Positions 39,691 to 52,109 of a DNA stretch of 64,000 nt are shown here, piece after piece; within the stretch, counting starts at the first letter, position 1; every line of letters begins with the position of its first letter. The notes under the pieces are model-generated. The model ran no database searches, had not been told where the DNA came from, and worked only from the letters and a program-made list of their open reading frames with translations. This DNA is from Ypsolopha sequella (Eukaryota; Arthropoda; Insecta; Lepidoptera; Ypsolophidae), in assembly GCA_934047225.1 (NCBI GenBank), contig OW203993.1, positions 26,116,069-26,180,068 of the forward strand, in the 5' to 3' direction. The translations under genes and the position numbers were made by a program.

Positions 39691-40330
39691 ATGAATGATA
39701 TGTCACGCAACGCAACGCAAGAAGCACGCAATATCGGGTTGTTCTTGGATGGCAATCTGCACTTTGAGAGTCATGTTTTGGCTACTGTAAGGAATTGTTT
39801 CTATAGGTTAAAAATCCTCTACAAAATTCGCGAATTCCTCAGTGTAGATCTTCGCATTCAGCTGTGCGAGTCTCTTATTCTGTCCAGGCTTAATAACGCG
39901 GATACGGTGTTTGGTCCATGTGTGCTGCGTAGAACAATGAAACTGCTTCAAAGCGTTCAAAATTCCTGCGCGAGATTTTGCTTCCCTATTCCACCTCGGA
40001 CGCATGTATCGCGCTATCTGAATGCTTCTAACCTGCTAAAGCTGGAAGCTGTTCGGTGTTATCAAAACTGTTACACCCGATTATTTGAAGGATCAACTGA
40101 AATGGTCCCGTGATCAGTTTCGTTACAATACACGAGCTTCCGCATACCTTTTGTCCATTCCTCGGCACCACACTACCGCGTTTCGTGGCAGCTTCAGGTA
40201 CGCTGCCACAAAATGCTGGAACAATATTCCGCCACCAATCCGCGAGCTAAAACACGTAAATGCATTTAGAATAAACTATAAAAAGTATCTACTTGCTGGA
40301 CAAAAGGAACAAAATTCATTTTATATTTAA
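39691..40330 (+). pseudogene. CR1/L2-like LINE, reverse-transcriptase C-terminus
   Basis: The first frame (39691-40113) has ARNIGLFLDGNLHFESHV, the usual LGV-type block, followed by IQLCESLILSRLNNADTVFG. After a frameshift near 40100, 40085-40330 continues RYNTRASAYLLSIPRHHT, then SFRYAATKCWNNIPPPIRE. It is 5'-truncated; the catalytic YADD block is absent. Confidence 0.7.
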
Positions 40331-41160
40331 AACTTCACTGCTTTCAATTTCAGCTCACCTTGCATTTTTTCTTGTTTCACGGCCATTTCTTCTTCCACAA
40401 CTCTTAATTTTGGCCAAAATAATGTTTTCAAACTCGCCTGTCATTTAGTTAGTGGCTTAATTAATTAATTAATTAATTATTGTTTTATAATTCTTCTTGC
40501 TGTTTTCCTTTTTTTCTGTACACGTAAATATTGTTTCGGTTTCGAAAGGGCCTTAAAATACTCTAAAATCCTACACACTTTATATTCAAAAACTACCCAC
40601 ATTTATCGCATTATTTTGTGAGTTGTTTTTACTGTTATTGTGTGGTAGAAAGTGATGTTAGCAGTTGGAACAGGGGCCCATAAGCTGTCCCTAACCTACG
40701 TCCATGTAAATTTAAGCTGCTTATATTCTACAAAAAGTAACGTCGTTTGTATGGGGATTTGTATGGGAACAAGTTCGGAGGGATGTCCTCCACCACTAGG
40801 GATGTACTTTGACATTGTTTGACTTTGACATATTTATGTGCTTGATACTAGGGATGTGAAAAACGAGGTTGCGATCGAGTTTCTAGGCACTAGGGATAAT
40901 TTTAATATGTTATTAAGTTATTACTTATTATTATTAATATTAATATTAATGAAACATGCATGGTGCCAGGTGTAAAATAGGGTGTGTATTTTTCTCATAT
41001 TTGACTGTCTTTTTTTAATAATTACTTTCGTGAGATCTAGGGTGAAAAGCAAGGACCTTATCAAGCTGAATTGACGGTATCACAAATTGTGATACACGAA
41101 GTTTCTGAACCCTGAAAAACCCATATATGGGAAAAGAGGGCGGCCAGTTTCAGAAGAAAT
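40331..41160. other. Non-coding, with (TAAT)n microsatellite
   Basis: A run of taattaattaattaatt lies at 40457-40480. No recognised gene. Confidence 0.4.
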
Positions 41161-43440
41161 GGAGAACAAAATGCAAAATGTGTACGATTACATCGACAGT
41201 AACATGGAAGACGCTCAATTTTCTATTGAAGATGTGAGAAAAGCTATTAGTGCAGAGTTACCTGACAATAAAGCGAAACCTTGTAGAACATTACGGTGAA
41301 AACATATTGGTTTATGATTTGGAAAGGCACACCATCAATATTTTGTTTTACTTCCACAAAGAAACGGACGAAAAAACGGAAAAACTAAGAATTGTACAGG
41401 CTGCTGCTAACATTGTGTTAGAAGACATCAGATTAATCCCTTTCGATATACATTTTTATCCAACGCCCGCTTTGTTTGTAGAGGACGTTGCAAATCAAAT
41501 CCCTGAAACATTGAAAACCTTTATGAAAACTGTTTTAACAAAATATAAAAAAGGATCCGGAATCGTTTGAAAGTACTGTCACAGCATTAAGCCATTCCAT
41601 CATTACAGCAGCGCGTCCGTGAACTTTCAAAAGTTAGTTACTTTTGGGAATTAGTAGTCTTAATCACCAAAAATACGCTTCCAAAACCCTTATTGACTTG
41701 CTATCGTCAATCGGATTTTGCGCCTTTTATAAAGAGGTTACAAAGTTTGAACTTTCCACTGTTTTCCACCCACAGCCAGAAGATGAGCCAGAATTCAAAC
41801 AATTTGTTTTCGATAACGTTGACTTCAACACACAAACCGATGGACATCATACCTTCCATTCAATGGGCGGGATTACACACCCAAAGATATAAAACAAGAC
41901 ACCTCTTTTGAGGCTAATGACTGTGCCAAAAGTAGCCGTGGTTAGTACGTACGGCAACATGCCTTTGCAGCATTATTTAAATCATGGCGTGCATGGTCTC
42001 AAAAAAGTCATAATAAAAGATCATATTGATGACTCTGCCGTGATCCCCACTTTAGGTGACGCCTTATCGCTGTACAGAAAAAGTGAACTTTTTCTAGATA
42101 CTCCGGGATAGAACGCTTTTTGAGTAGTTTGGCTAAAGATAACGAATACTCGGTTTCGGAAATTCAACCATTGCCATTTATTAATTCTCAACCTTCTAAC
42201 TACTATTACACGGCACTGAGGGAAGCTCTTTATACGTCAAACGGTTTGTGTGCATCGTCACTTTAGACCAACCTTTATATAATAAAGCTCAAGAAATCAT
42301 GAATGCCGACACTGACATGAGTAAGGTGGTATTAAGATTGAGATGGTTCCACTTGCTGATGTCGTTTCTTGGAGCAATTGGGTATATTACGTCGGGCAGT
42401 GGTATAAAAGAACTTTGGTGTACTGTATACGCTGCCGTATCCACAGAAAAAATGATGTCAGGACACTCTTATGCTCGGACACTCAGAGCACATTTTTTGA
42501 CCCGATCTGCACTTTTCAATTTAATAGTGAAAGATCTCGACTTTACCCTTGAGGGAAAACTTGACATCGAAGACATCTGCCAAGGCGATAATTTATCGCA
42601 CAAGGACTTTGCGAGGCTTTGATCAGTACAGAAGCTTCAGAAACAGTTGGATGCTATGCTCGATTTACTTAAAAAGCGTGGTCCCACTGCAAAATTGTGG
42701 GTGGAATATTTCAGGATGATGACACTTGTTCATAGAAGCCGAAAAATCTGGAAATTGGGAGATGCATTTATCTACAGTAAAAAAAATGTTATCATATTTT
42801 TATGCAAGCGCCATTTTGCGTATGCGAAGTCTGCAACAATGTATCTTCAGGATATGACTAATCTTGACTCTGAGATGGGAAAGGAAGTGTATGGAAACTT
42901 TTGCACCAGAAGATCCTTCACTATACGGCGAACAGACAAATTTTGGGCTGGTGTTTGGACTACATTAAGAAACATTTTAAAAAAGCCATTGTCGTCTTTG
43001 ATGGTTACGAAGAAAATGACAACACTAAAATGGCTGAACGCAACAGATGCACCAAAAACCAATTAACTCCGGTTATACTGTTTGAGAAAGGCACTGAAAT
43101 AACAACTAGTCAAGAAAAGTTAATACCAAATGAAAAGAACAAAGATCGATTAATAAAATATCTAAAAATTGATTTGCAACATTATGGTATATCTGTTGAA
43201 CAAAGTGCTAGCGATGCTGATACTTTAATTGTTGGCACAGCATTGGAAAATATCAATGCTTATGATCAAGTTTGTTTAGTAGGCGAAGATATTGACTTAC
43301 TGGTCATCATGTGTGGTCTCACGAATAAAGACAATATTTCCTGATGAAACCTGGCCGTGGAAAAAATTGCACTAAATATTATTCTGCTGACTGTTTCTGC
43401 AATGCTCTTAGCGGATGTCAACGATATCTAAGAAACCTGC
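41161..43440 (+). pseudogene. Decayed gene of an uncharacterised repetitive family with PIN-like region
   Basis: Pieces in different frames follow in order. 41250-41570 is followed by 41644-41892 (DNVDFNTQTDGHHTFHSMGG), 41908-42111, 42248-42622 (LRWFHLLMSFLGAIGYITSG), 42647-43066, and 43011-43344 (VVFDGYEENDNTKMAE, SASDADTLIVGTA, LVGEDIDLLVIMCG). It ends with FLKPGRGKN near 43370. The DAD and ED-DLL acidic blocks resemble PIN/FEN-type nuclease active sites. I have seen this protein layout as a multi-copy gene in insects and cnidarians, without a known function. At least five frameshifts or stops make it a pseudogene. The reading is continuous in order, so it derives from one gene of about 750 residues. 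Confidence 0.55.
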
Positions 43441-45935
43441 CAAATTTCAACTTTGACTAGTTCCAGAGATTTAATGAGTATGTGAGGCTTTTTTATCTAA
43501 GATCATACTAAAAAAAAAAGACTGCTGCAAATAAAACGTATAAAATTCGAGCATTCAAGATTCGAAATCTTGGCATCTAAAGCCTTAGTCATATTCACAA
43601 TTTACTCACATTTCACTCACAGAATATAAGCACATATGATAAGTTCTAATCATAAATCAACCAACTTTTATATGAGGTAAGTACTCGTACCACACAAAAC
43701 GAAATGAACTCGTGCGCTGACATTGATAAAATTCTCTGTTGAAAATGATTCGAAATTTACTTTACTTGTACTGTCAAGACCACATCAAATTAAATACTTG
43801 CAGTACTACATTAGCCCCTATAGTAAAGTATATAAGATATAGGTACAAGGTCCAAAGTGTATAACTTGATGTGTGTGATCTTCACTTACTGTACGAAGCA
43901 AGACAAGATGAGCGATTTGCTAATGAAAACTCGCAGAAATCAACTTTTCCCAGAGATAAGATCTAGATAGATCGATTTTTCGCCCTCGAAAACCCCTGTA
44001 AAGTGAATTTTATCAAAATTCTTAAAGCCGTTACCTAGAACCCGATTACATACGTAGACATATACAAATATTGCTCGTTTAAACTATGGAGGGGATACAT
44101 AACTTCATAAACACGTTTCAATGGTAAAACATAGTACGCCATGAAATCCTTTTTTTGCTTTTTGTTGCTAAGCAAATGTAGTAAAACTTGTATTTTTAAA
44201 TCTGCATTAAATAAGCGTAGCAAAGTTTTTCACACTTGCCAGATTCGCCGGCCAGAAATGAATTCTACGTCCTTAATTTAACCGAAAATGACACGAATAG
44301 AAGCAGACAATAGAAGTAGAAATATATTTTTAATGACCCTTGACGCAAAGATCTTTGATCCCCCCTTTTCCTCAAAAAAGCGAGGCTCCTTTGGGTTACC
44401 AATCTTAATCGGTAGATATTGGTCCAACAAACAATAGTGACAAGTGGTATCCTTTAGTGCGGAAAACTAAACTGTTAGTAACAAACTCTACTACAGCAGA
44501 GGCTTAGTAGTAGTGATCCCGTAATCCTTCGGGTACGGAACCCTAAAAATAAAGGTCCTGACCTGAGTGTAATGAATGAAAACTGCGCATTACTTACTAC
44601 AGTGTGCGTTTATTTATGCCAGTAGCGTACCATACACACACCACTGCATTGCGTTTATACACGATGGCACACAAAGCCGAGAATTGGATTTCCCCCCTCC
44701 AAAAGCCACGCTTTGAGGTAATTGACCTGCCACCGCGATTCAACGGGGTCGTGTACTCAACTGCAAGCTTTATGCCCGTAATTTTAAGATTGCCCGTTGA
44801 CCGTGTCCATAACAGATGATACAAAATATGTCTCTGTAGTGTCTTTGATTCAGACTGAGACTAAATGTATGATGCTTTTGTGAATTAAGCGAATTTAAGT
44901 CTATAATAATAAAGGAAAGTGTTAATTTTTATGGTGTTTTACTTGAAAATAATCATACACATTTACGAGTTGGGATACTATAGGTACAAATTAGGGTACT
45001 GGTTTCCTATATCGTACCCTTCGGAAGCTTTTTTAAAACGGAAATCTTTTTTATTTGCCAATAAGCAATAGTTCTGATTAAATAAAATGTTGACAATAGA
45101 TAACTGCTCTATGCATTAAAACAGAAATCACAACCATAAATCATCACATTTCTAAGAAAATTTCAGTTGTATCAAAGTTGGTCCAATATGGGCAACCTTC
45201 CCCTAATTAACCCGGGATTAGGTTTTTAAGGTACTGTTGTCTTAATAATATCAGTGATATTTATTGTAATACAGGATTTCTTATGAATGAAATGCACCGA
45301 TCCCAGCGTGGCTTGACCAGACTCGATTAACGAATTAACACAAGGATTTATACTATCCCTGAAGCCCCATGTTTTATGGGATTACAGTAACCATTGCATA
45401 TCCAAGAGTAGACCGGGAGGCACTGTAATGGTAGGGAAGACCGTGCCTTCAGGAGATGTATAGGATAATAGAGAGTACCGGATATGCAACCTAGAGTACG
45501 TCTATGATTAGTGGAGAGACGGGTAATATTCTCTATGGGTGGGCATCTTTTTGAAGAAGCCGAAGTCGTATCCATGGATGTGTGGTGAATCTTTTGGCAG
45601 GGCTAACTCGACGCTAAGTCCCCTATAAAATGTACATCCGTGTAGTCCTTGGTGATGCAAGTATGGAAGTAGTCTCAATATCTTCGTTTGACTTTAGAAA
45701 AACATAATTTCGATGGTGTCACTCTTGAAAATGTTGCGTTTGAGTGGTGCGCGCAGAAAAAAAAATGGCCGCCATCGTAAACACGTTTTCCTATTTATTT
45801 CAGTAACCGTTGGGATGACGAAAAAAATTTTGATGTAGATACGCAGATTTTGCACACAAAAGGTTATTAAAACTTTTTATGTAGGATCAACCGTTTTCTC
45901 ATAAAAAGTAATTTGATTTTTTTCGTTGTTTTAGA
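43441..45935. other. 2.5 kb without a recognised gene
   Basis: A+T-rich with short frames only. The string 'ccgtaatccttcgggtacgg' plus 'aaccctaaaaat' near 44518-44550 is a common lepidopteran repeat end that reappears as 'acggaaccctaggtacgcga' near 61634. Frames at 44597-44824 and 45348-45575 have no domain I know. Confidence 0.35.
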
Positions 45936-45939
45936 GATA

Positions 45940-46579
45940 AAGCTGACAAATGAACGCTTCCAAGTTAGTCCTGACATCTTCAGTGAGTGACAGTGTAGGC
46001 CCTAATTAAGCCAAAGCTTTTAGCAGCGTATCGCTTGCGGAATTAAAAGCTTTCCACCACTTTATTTTACCTTTGCCAGCAAATGATCCTGTTGTCCGAT
46101 CCATGGTCTGAAGCTTACACCGAGGTCACTACATATCTTCACTGTGTGCCATGCCATCTACTATCAAAGATTTTCCCTGTAGCTCTTCTAAAATATTCTC
46201 CTAAAATATCACGTGTGGTGGAAGAATTATAATTTTCGTTTTCTTCGACAGGTATCTCTTGCATTGATTCAAGAGCATCCGTAAGTTTGTATTTAGCTAG
46301 ACAATGGTGGATACTCCTGTCAACTGTAAACAACGCCTTCGGTAGTGCTGAAAACTCGTAGTTGCTTAAATTGTGCCTCAAATCTTTATCAGGTATGCTT
46401 CTGGAAGCTATCAACGATCTTGAAATAAGAGATAAGTCTGTCTTTATGGCAAAGGTTTTGTCTTTGATTGTAATTTTAACCTTCTTTGCGGCCGTTTCAC
46501 ACGTTCTAAACAATAATTTCAAACAAAGAAATATATAATAATGATTTTTTTTATATAAATTAATCACAGGTCTTAACAT
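45940..46579 (-). pseudogene. Second fragment of the same uncharacterised family, opposite strand
   Basis: The frame 46579-46139 (146 aa) has SNYEFSALPKALFTVDRS and a following SILGEYFRR-like acidic tail. Further 3', across a frame change, about 46110-45940 reads TTGSFAGKGKIKWWKAF and SLTEDVRTNLEAFICQLY. In the family represented at 41161-43440, a C-terminal H-F-GCDTT...GKGK block is expected after the PIN-like part, and this fits it. The link is inference from family layout, not from overlap between the two fragments. Confidence 0.4.
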
Positions 46580-47247
46580 ATTTTAGGGCATGTTATTAAT
46601 TTATTATTGCAAGCGCACTTTTACATGCTTGACATTATTTATTATAATATTTTAATAATTGAAGACATGAGTGGATGAAGGGGGCATGAAACAAAATGCA
46701 AACATTGAGAAAATGGGCAACAAAGTTTGGTTACATATTTTTTTGATATAACGCTTTTTTGATTGTTTATTTAATAACTTGATATGTCAAATTATGGTAA
46801 TTATACATACATACCGTTATGGAGAAAGAAAACTAAATAAAAGTGTAATTATACAAATTTATTGGAAAAAAAAGGTACATAACTCCTTCATTCATAGCTG
46901 AGTTAGTATCAACTTACAAATTTTAACTATTAATGAATGAGATATCTAGCATTAGAATGTAAGATGACTTTGATTTGTGCAACTGAATTCATACTGGAGA
47001 CTCGATAAGTTGTCAGGACCAAGGTTCAATTACCCTTTTTGCGAAATACGAAAAATATTTTTTGTTCCCCTATACAAACTCAAGAACAACCCTGACTCAA
47101 ATTTTATAGGAAGCCTCTAATTTATTTTGCGTATTTCACAGAAACGGTAAATGAACCTTATTACTGGTGACTTACAAAGTCTCCAGTATGAATTTGGTTA
47201 TATAAAGAAAAGTCACCTCGCATGAAAAAATGTTACAATTTACTAGG

Positions 47248-50200
47248 TTAAACTTGACCGACAATATTTCGATAATAGTATTGATATTCTGGTTTTACAA
47301 ATTTTATCTGTTCTTTAATATCAGCTTTCTTTTCTTCAGAAATTGTTCCGTATTTTCTTCCAACACGTTCAACTTCAATAACATCTTCTACATCACCTCT
47401 TTTTTTTAATATATCTACCTTTCTAAATGGCATCATTTCATCATAACTTTCTTTATATAAGTAGGAACCGAATTCTTCTACCCTTATCCATTTAATTCCG
47501 TCCCTAAAACTAACTTTTTCATTGTTTGCATCTTTTTTTCTGTTTATTAAATTGAGTTGATTTGTCAACTCGTTAATTTTACGAAAATGGTCCGTCATAT
47601 CGATAACAACATTGTATCGAGATGCTTTGCATATAATCGCTCGGTATTGCTCAGCTGCGTATACTGCCTCATGCTTACGTAAGATCTTTTCAATGCGGGC
47701 AAAATCTCTGTCAGAGTCCAGATATGAATGTCCGACTTCGGGAAATTTGTGATCAATGATTTTAAAATAGCCTTTCTTAATCATGTATTGGTAGAGTACT
47801 ATCATATTAAAGTTTTTATTTTGTCCAGCACAGGAGTCCGACCATATAAGTAGATGATTTTTATTACGGCATGATTGGTCCACTTCAACAAATCTTAGTA
47901 ACGCGCTAGCAACCTCAACACTACCACGGTCGGCTACGTCTTCTGTCCATGTGCAGCAGACAACTTTTTCTTTTGTCTGGTCAACAACGTGGATACCTAG
48001 ATTATAAAACCAAATCTGGCGTAAATAGAATGCCTTAGATGTCGTTATTTTTGGGAGTGGCATAGTCTGTTGTAAATCTATTGTTAGGTATATCAAACTA
48101 CGTTCGTCTTTAGGTTTCTTTTTATCAGTTTCCATTGCTTTAAAAGCGGCTTCATAATTTAATTTATGCTCTTCATTAGAATTTCCAGCATCACAAGTTG
48201 CACATGTGTCACTCTTGGGGTAACCAAAGGACAGATTAAATTCAGTTACGAAAACTTTATTGTATGTACATTTCTTTATATGATAGTTTTTAGGTAGTTT
48301 CTCCTCCTCACAAATCTTTATATAAAGTTTGTGCATTTTGGTGACATTTAAAATTGGTGACAAATAAAGTTTGTGTATATTTTTGTTACGCGAGTAGTGA
48401 GATTGTTCGGCAGGGAAGCTTGATATATGTAGTTTTATGCGTTCCTTAACCTCCTCGTCCATTTTATGAGGGCGATTATTGTGCCTGCCTCTTTTATCTG
48501 GAATTGGAGCGGAAGCACCACTCTTGATTTTATCGATTATAATATCTACCTTCTTACGCGATATTTGAAACAGACCACACAAGCCCAGTTTGCAAACTTC
48601 CTTTGTTATGCCTTTGTGTTTAATGAAGTATTTGAAAGTGACAGACTTATTTTTTTTGGCGTTAGTACGATGTCGCGCTACAGGTTTACTAACTATGCAA
48701 TTGAACAGTAAAGCGTTTTTACTATTTATATCTAGAATATAAAAATCTTGTAGAATCGACTGTCTTTCTTCGGTATCAAATTTGCTAGAACAATCCATCC
48801 TACAGTTTTCATGACAAAGTATCTCTTCTTTTATTGTTTTTTTTTGGAATTACCTTATTTTTATAGGACAAGTATTCTTCCCCTCTCTCTCTTGCTAAGG
48901 CTGCTGCTTTTTTTTTCCATTTCTCTTCATTTCTTGGTCGTTTTTTCGATTTATTTTCTTTGGGGGGGAACTGTTTACGTTTACGGGATGCAACGGGGAT
49001 TTCTTCTACAACGCTCTCTTCTATAACACTTCTTTCTTCGTTTTGCTGACTTTCCCTTCTCGTTGGTTGTGCGTGGCTCGCATCTATAACTGGGATTTCT
49101 TCTATAACGCTCTCTTCCACTACGCTTCTTTCTATGTTTTGCTGACTTTCTCTTACCGGTGTTTGTGCGTAGTTTGCATCTATAACATTGCTACTGAAAC
49201 TGGTTTCTGTATCAGATGGGAAGTTTTCGGGGATAAAGACATCATTACTGCCTGAAGAAAAATCGGAAATTTCAACACTTTCATGCCCGTTTTCATGTAG
49301 ATTTAATAATGGAACAATATTTAGATCGGTGAAGTGTTTTTTATTTCTCAAAGAATGGGGTGTATACGAGTCTAATGTTTCTTCGTCTGAGGGTTCTATA
49401 ATATCCAAATTTTCGGTATTCAGCAAAGTGTTAGTCTCGTCTGCTAGAATTAAATTTGGAAGTAGAGATTGCGATTGCAAAGTGGCAGATTCTGGGTCCT
49501 CATAATTTAAACATTCGTTATAATCGATTAAAGTCGATAGTGTACCATCCAAGTTCTGATTATTTTCATTTTTGTTCAACAAAATATTATTTTTACATGC
49601 ATCGGCTGACGTACTTTTCCCATCTGTAAAAGAAAAGTTAACAATAGTACTTAATTTTCATGATCGAAAAAGGTAATTCAACAGACTGAGAATAGCCCCC
49701 ATGGACGCGGCTTAGTGAAGGAAAATTAAATGTTGTGAGAGATGACAGCAAATTGAGTATAGATACTTTGCAACGTGTAAAACGTGTATTCACTTTGACA
49801 TCATATCAATATTTAAGAATTATCTAATAAGATCAATTTAAATGCATTAATAATTAGTTTTTGAACGAATTTTATTGCAAAATTATTTTTCATAAACACA
49901 ACTTAGAAGTTGCATGTGTCAAGTCCGCGAAACCGACATACCTACTACCGGACTAGGTGTGATAATGTTACAACAAATAAATATTTTGAATTTGAATTTG
50001 AAAGAAAAACTAAAATTGCGTTTTTTTAAAGATCATTTTCGTCTAAAGCAGTAATAATCAATGAATTTGAAGTCACATTCAGAGGTTTCAAAAACTGGAC
50101 TTTCACGATTTCCAAGTTGTGTCGTACTATACCACTTTTTTACCACACGTTGTAGAAAAACTATTCATTTACATTCCTGAATGTAAATCTAGAAAATACT

Positions 50201-50411
50201 CGCAATTTTGTATGAATTTAAATCTGGTACCTAGTTAAATAAAGTAATTTATAAAGATATAAAACTTACCCTTGTTGATGGTTTTGAGGTTAGAATCGAC
50301 ATTATTTTGGCAATCATTATCGTTTATATCACACGAAGTAGAAGGGTTTATTGCAGATTCTAGAAGTCGTCTAGCTCTTGTCATTTTCGTAACACTTTTA
50401 TTATTGAACAT
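47248..50411 (-). CDS. Transposase of element C, two exons, ~838 aa, one frame slip
   Basis: Exon 1 is 50411-50270 and exon 2 is 49623-47248, with donor GGTAAGTTTT and acceptor TTTTACAG. The acidic N-terminus has a 31-residue duplication (RESQQN.ERSV.EES). A basic patch KRKQFPPKENKSKKRPR follows. The frame slips at a run of nine A (48837-48845 on the plus strand shows nine T). After it come HENCRMDCSSKF, VCKLGLCGLFQISRKKVD (helix-turn-helix-like), PDKRGRHNN, HYSRNKNIHKLY, a Cys pair (CATCDAG), the likely first catalytic Asp in LTIDLQQTMPLPK, WFYNLGIH, the second Asp in LIWSDSCAGQNKN, and the third in HSYLDSDRDFARIEK. The slip could be a real mutation or a homopolymer error. The family is tentatively Sola-like. 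Confidence 0.75.
49000..49195. repeat. 93-bp tandem duplication in transposase C
   Basis: Two copies encode on the minus strand DANYAQTPVRESQQNIERSV and DASHAQPTRRESQQNEERSV, each followed by EES-EEIPV. The duplication keeps the frame. Confidence 0.8.
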
Positions 50412-50525
50412 TATGTACTTGTTTTTACTAAAATAAACAAAAAAGAAGCACTCATGACGTGCGTGTCACACATGACGTGGCAGAACTGAACACGATGCGA
50501 TATGAATGAAAGAGACAAGTACACG

Positions 50526-50829
50526 ACATAACACCTTCATTCATAACACCGCAGCGCGACCATTCGTTCGCTTGCACTTGTCTCCTTTATCCGCTCCAGA
50601 AAAACAAGACTTGAATAATTTTAAATGAAAGAATATGCTAAGTGCCCATAACCCTTTCATTCACGGCGATTATCATTTTATACTCGTACATAACTCCTTC
50701 ATCAATTATTATTTCTAAAACAAAACTTCAAATGCGTTGGAATAAGGTCTAATATAGTTAGTATGTACATAACACCTTCATCCAATGTAAAAACTGAAAA
50801 ATCTTTAAAATGTTACATAACCCCTTCAT
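50526..50829 (+). promoter_or_regulatory. Subterminal array of ACATAACnCCTTCAT boxes
   Basis: Five same-strand copies start near 50526, 50647 (variant cataaccctttcat), 50688, 50767 and 50815; a sixth is at 46877 near the other end. Repeated subterminal boxes often serve as transposase-binding sites. The last box lies inside the terminal inverted repeat. The role is inferred. Confidence 0.6.
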
Positions 50830-50892
50830 CAACTCATGTCTTCAATTATTATAATTTATTTCAATGATTAAATAATGACAAGCATGTAAAGA

Positions 50893-52094
50893 TTCAATTG
50901 CCATACCTTCATACTGAGACATATTCATGTAAATTTTTTTTTATTGAAAAAGGCGTTACTTTGCGGAAGTCCATCATAAATTTGTGGATATATTAATAAT
51001 TTGCAATATTCCGCTAAACACTCTTACCATGCTATTCAAAATGCAGACTCAAGCACCGCCCGCCCTCCGCCCGCCCTGCACAATTGTGCATGTTTTATGC
51101 GGGTGATTAGATGTTGGTGATTAGGGTCTTCTTCAATTAAATCCAAATACTTTTAGATTAACTTTGTTTTAATCCTTGTAGATTACAGTGTAAGTATAAA
51201 ATATATCAAGTGTGCGTCACACGGCTAAGTGGAGATACAGGAGCGCGGGCGCAGGGAGATCACGATGCGTTCCGTATTTGTTATCTAAATACAGCAAAAC
51301 TTTTGACACAAATTTTGAAAATGGCGGCTGGTTCCACAGATGCTGTTTTTTTTTTCGTTTCTAACTGTTATAAATAAACAGGCTTGTCACGAATTTTACA
51401 GACTTTCGATACAAGATGCATTTATGGGTTAAACCATACTTACATGCTCAGAGATCACCATCTTTTTTATGATAATTTGAGCTATCAGTAATAATTGAAA
51501 ACAATTAGGTGTATTTATAGGTAGTTTATCATTATAACTCTTTTTATTAAAAGGATTGTTCATAACATTTTGTATTTTATGCTCATTAAAATGTGACGAT
51601 TTATGATTATTGGTGTTTTATTCATATTAATAATTGATTTTAGTACCAAAACAGCCATAATTATTAAGGTGGCAATACGTAGTGGATAATTTAGTATTAT
51701 TCAGTAAGATGATTGAAATTTATCGTTAGCCTCTGTTTATCAACCTTTCCCTAGGAAAGCCACAATATCCTGTCATCGGCCTTTATATTTTTCAAGTTTT
51801 GCGTTTAAATTTAATTTAATGCATATTTTATATGGTTCTCCATTCAAACTAATCAAAAAAAAAATGTGTTTTTCATTCACAGATAGTGATGTAAATTCAC
51901 GTTTTAGTATAGATTTTAAGTTGTTTGTTGATTTTGTTGTTTACGAATGAGCCTAAAAATGTTGGAATCTATTATTTTACGAGAAGGGACTATTTTGTTT
52001 ATTTTTTTCCTGTCATTCTTTCATCCTCTTGTATCGCCTAGAAAAATGGCTGCCTTTCATAAATAAATAAATAAGTTTAGTAAATAAATCTAAC
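50893..52094. other. Non-coding spacer
   Basis: No recognised frame. A G+C-rich patch 'gcaccgcccgccctccgccc' near 51054 and otherwise A+T-rich DNA. Confidence 0.35.
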
Positions 52095-52109
52095 AATCTA
52101 ATCTAAGAA

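Larger units (their letters stand above)
46612..50892 (-). mobile_element. DNA transposon C, 4.3 kb, best preserved copy of its family
   Basis: Long inverted ends: ttacatgcttgacattattt at 46621 and its counterpart ending aataatgacaagcatgtaaa at 50890. Matches extend for about 70 bp on each side and include 'aataattgaagacatgagt' and 'gatgaaggggg'. Subterminal boxes ACATAACnCCTTCAT are found at the right end (50526, 50647, 50688, 50767, 50815) and at the left (46877, plus an inverted form at 46674). A spliced transposase gene lies between. No clear target duplication is visible. Confidence 0.8.

Noticed and set aside
44597..44824. Open frames on both strands at 44597-44824
   Set aside because: No domain and equal openness on both strands; nothing supports coding.
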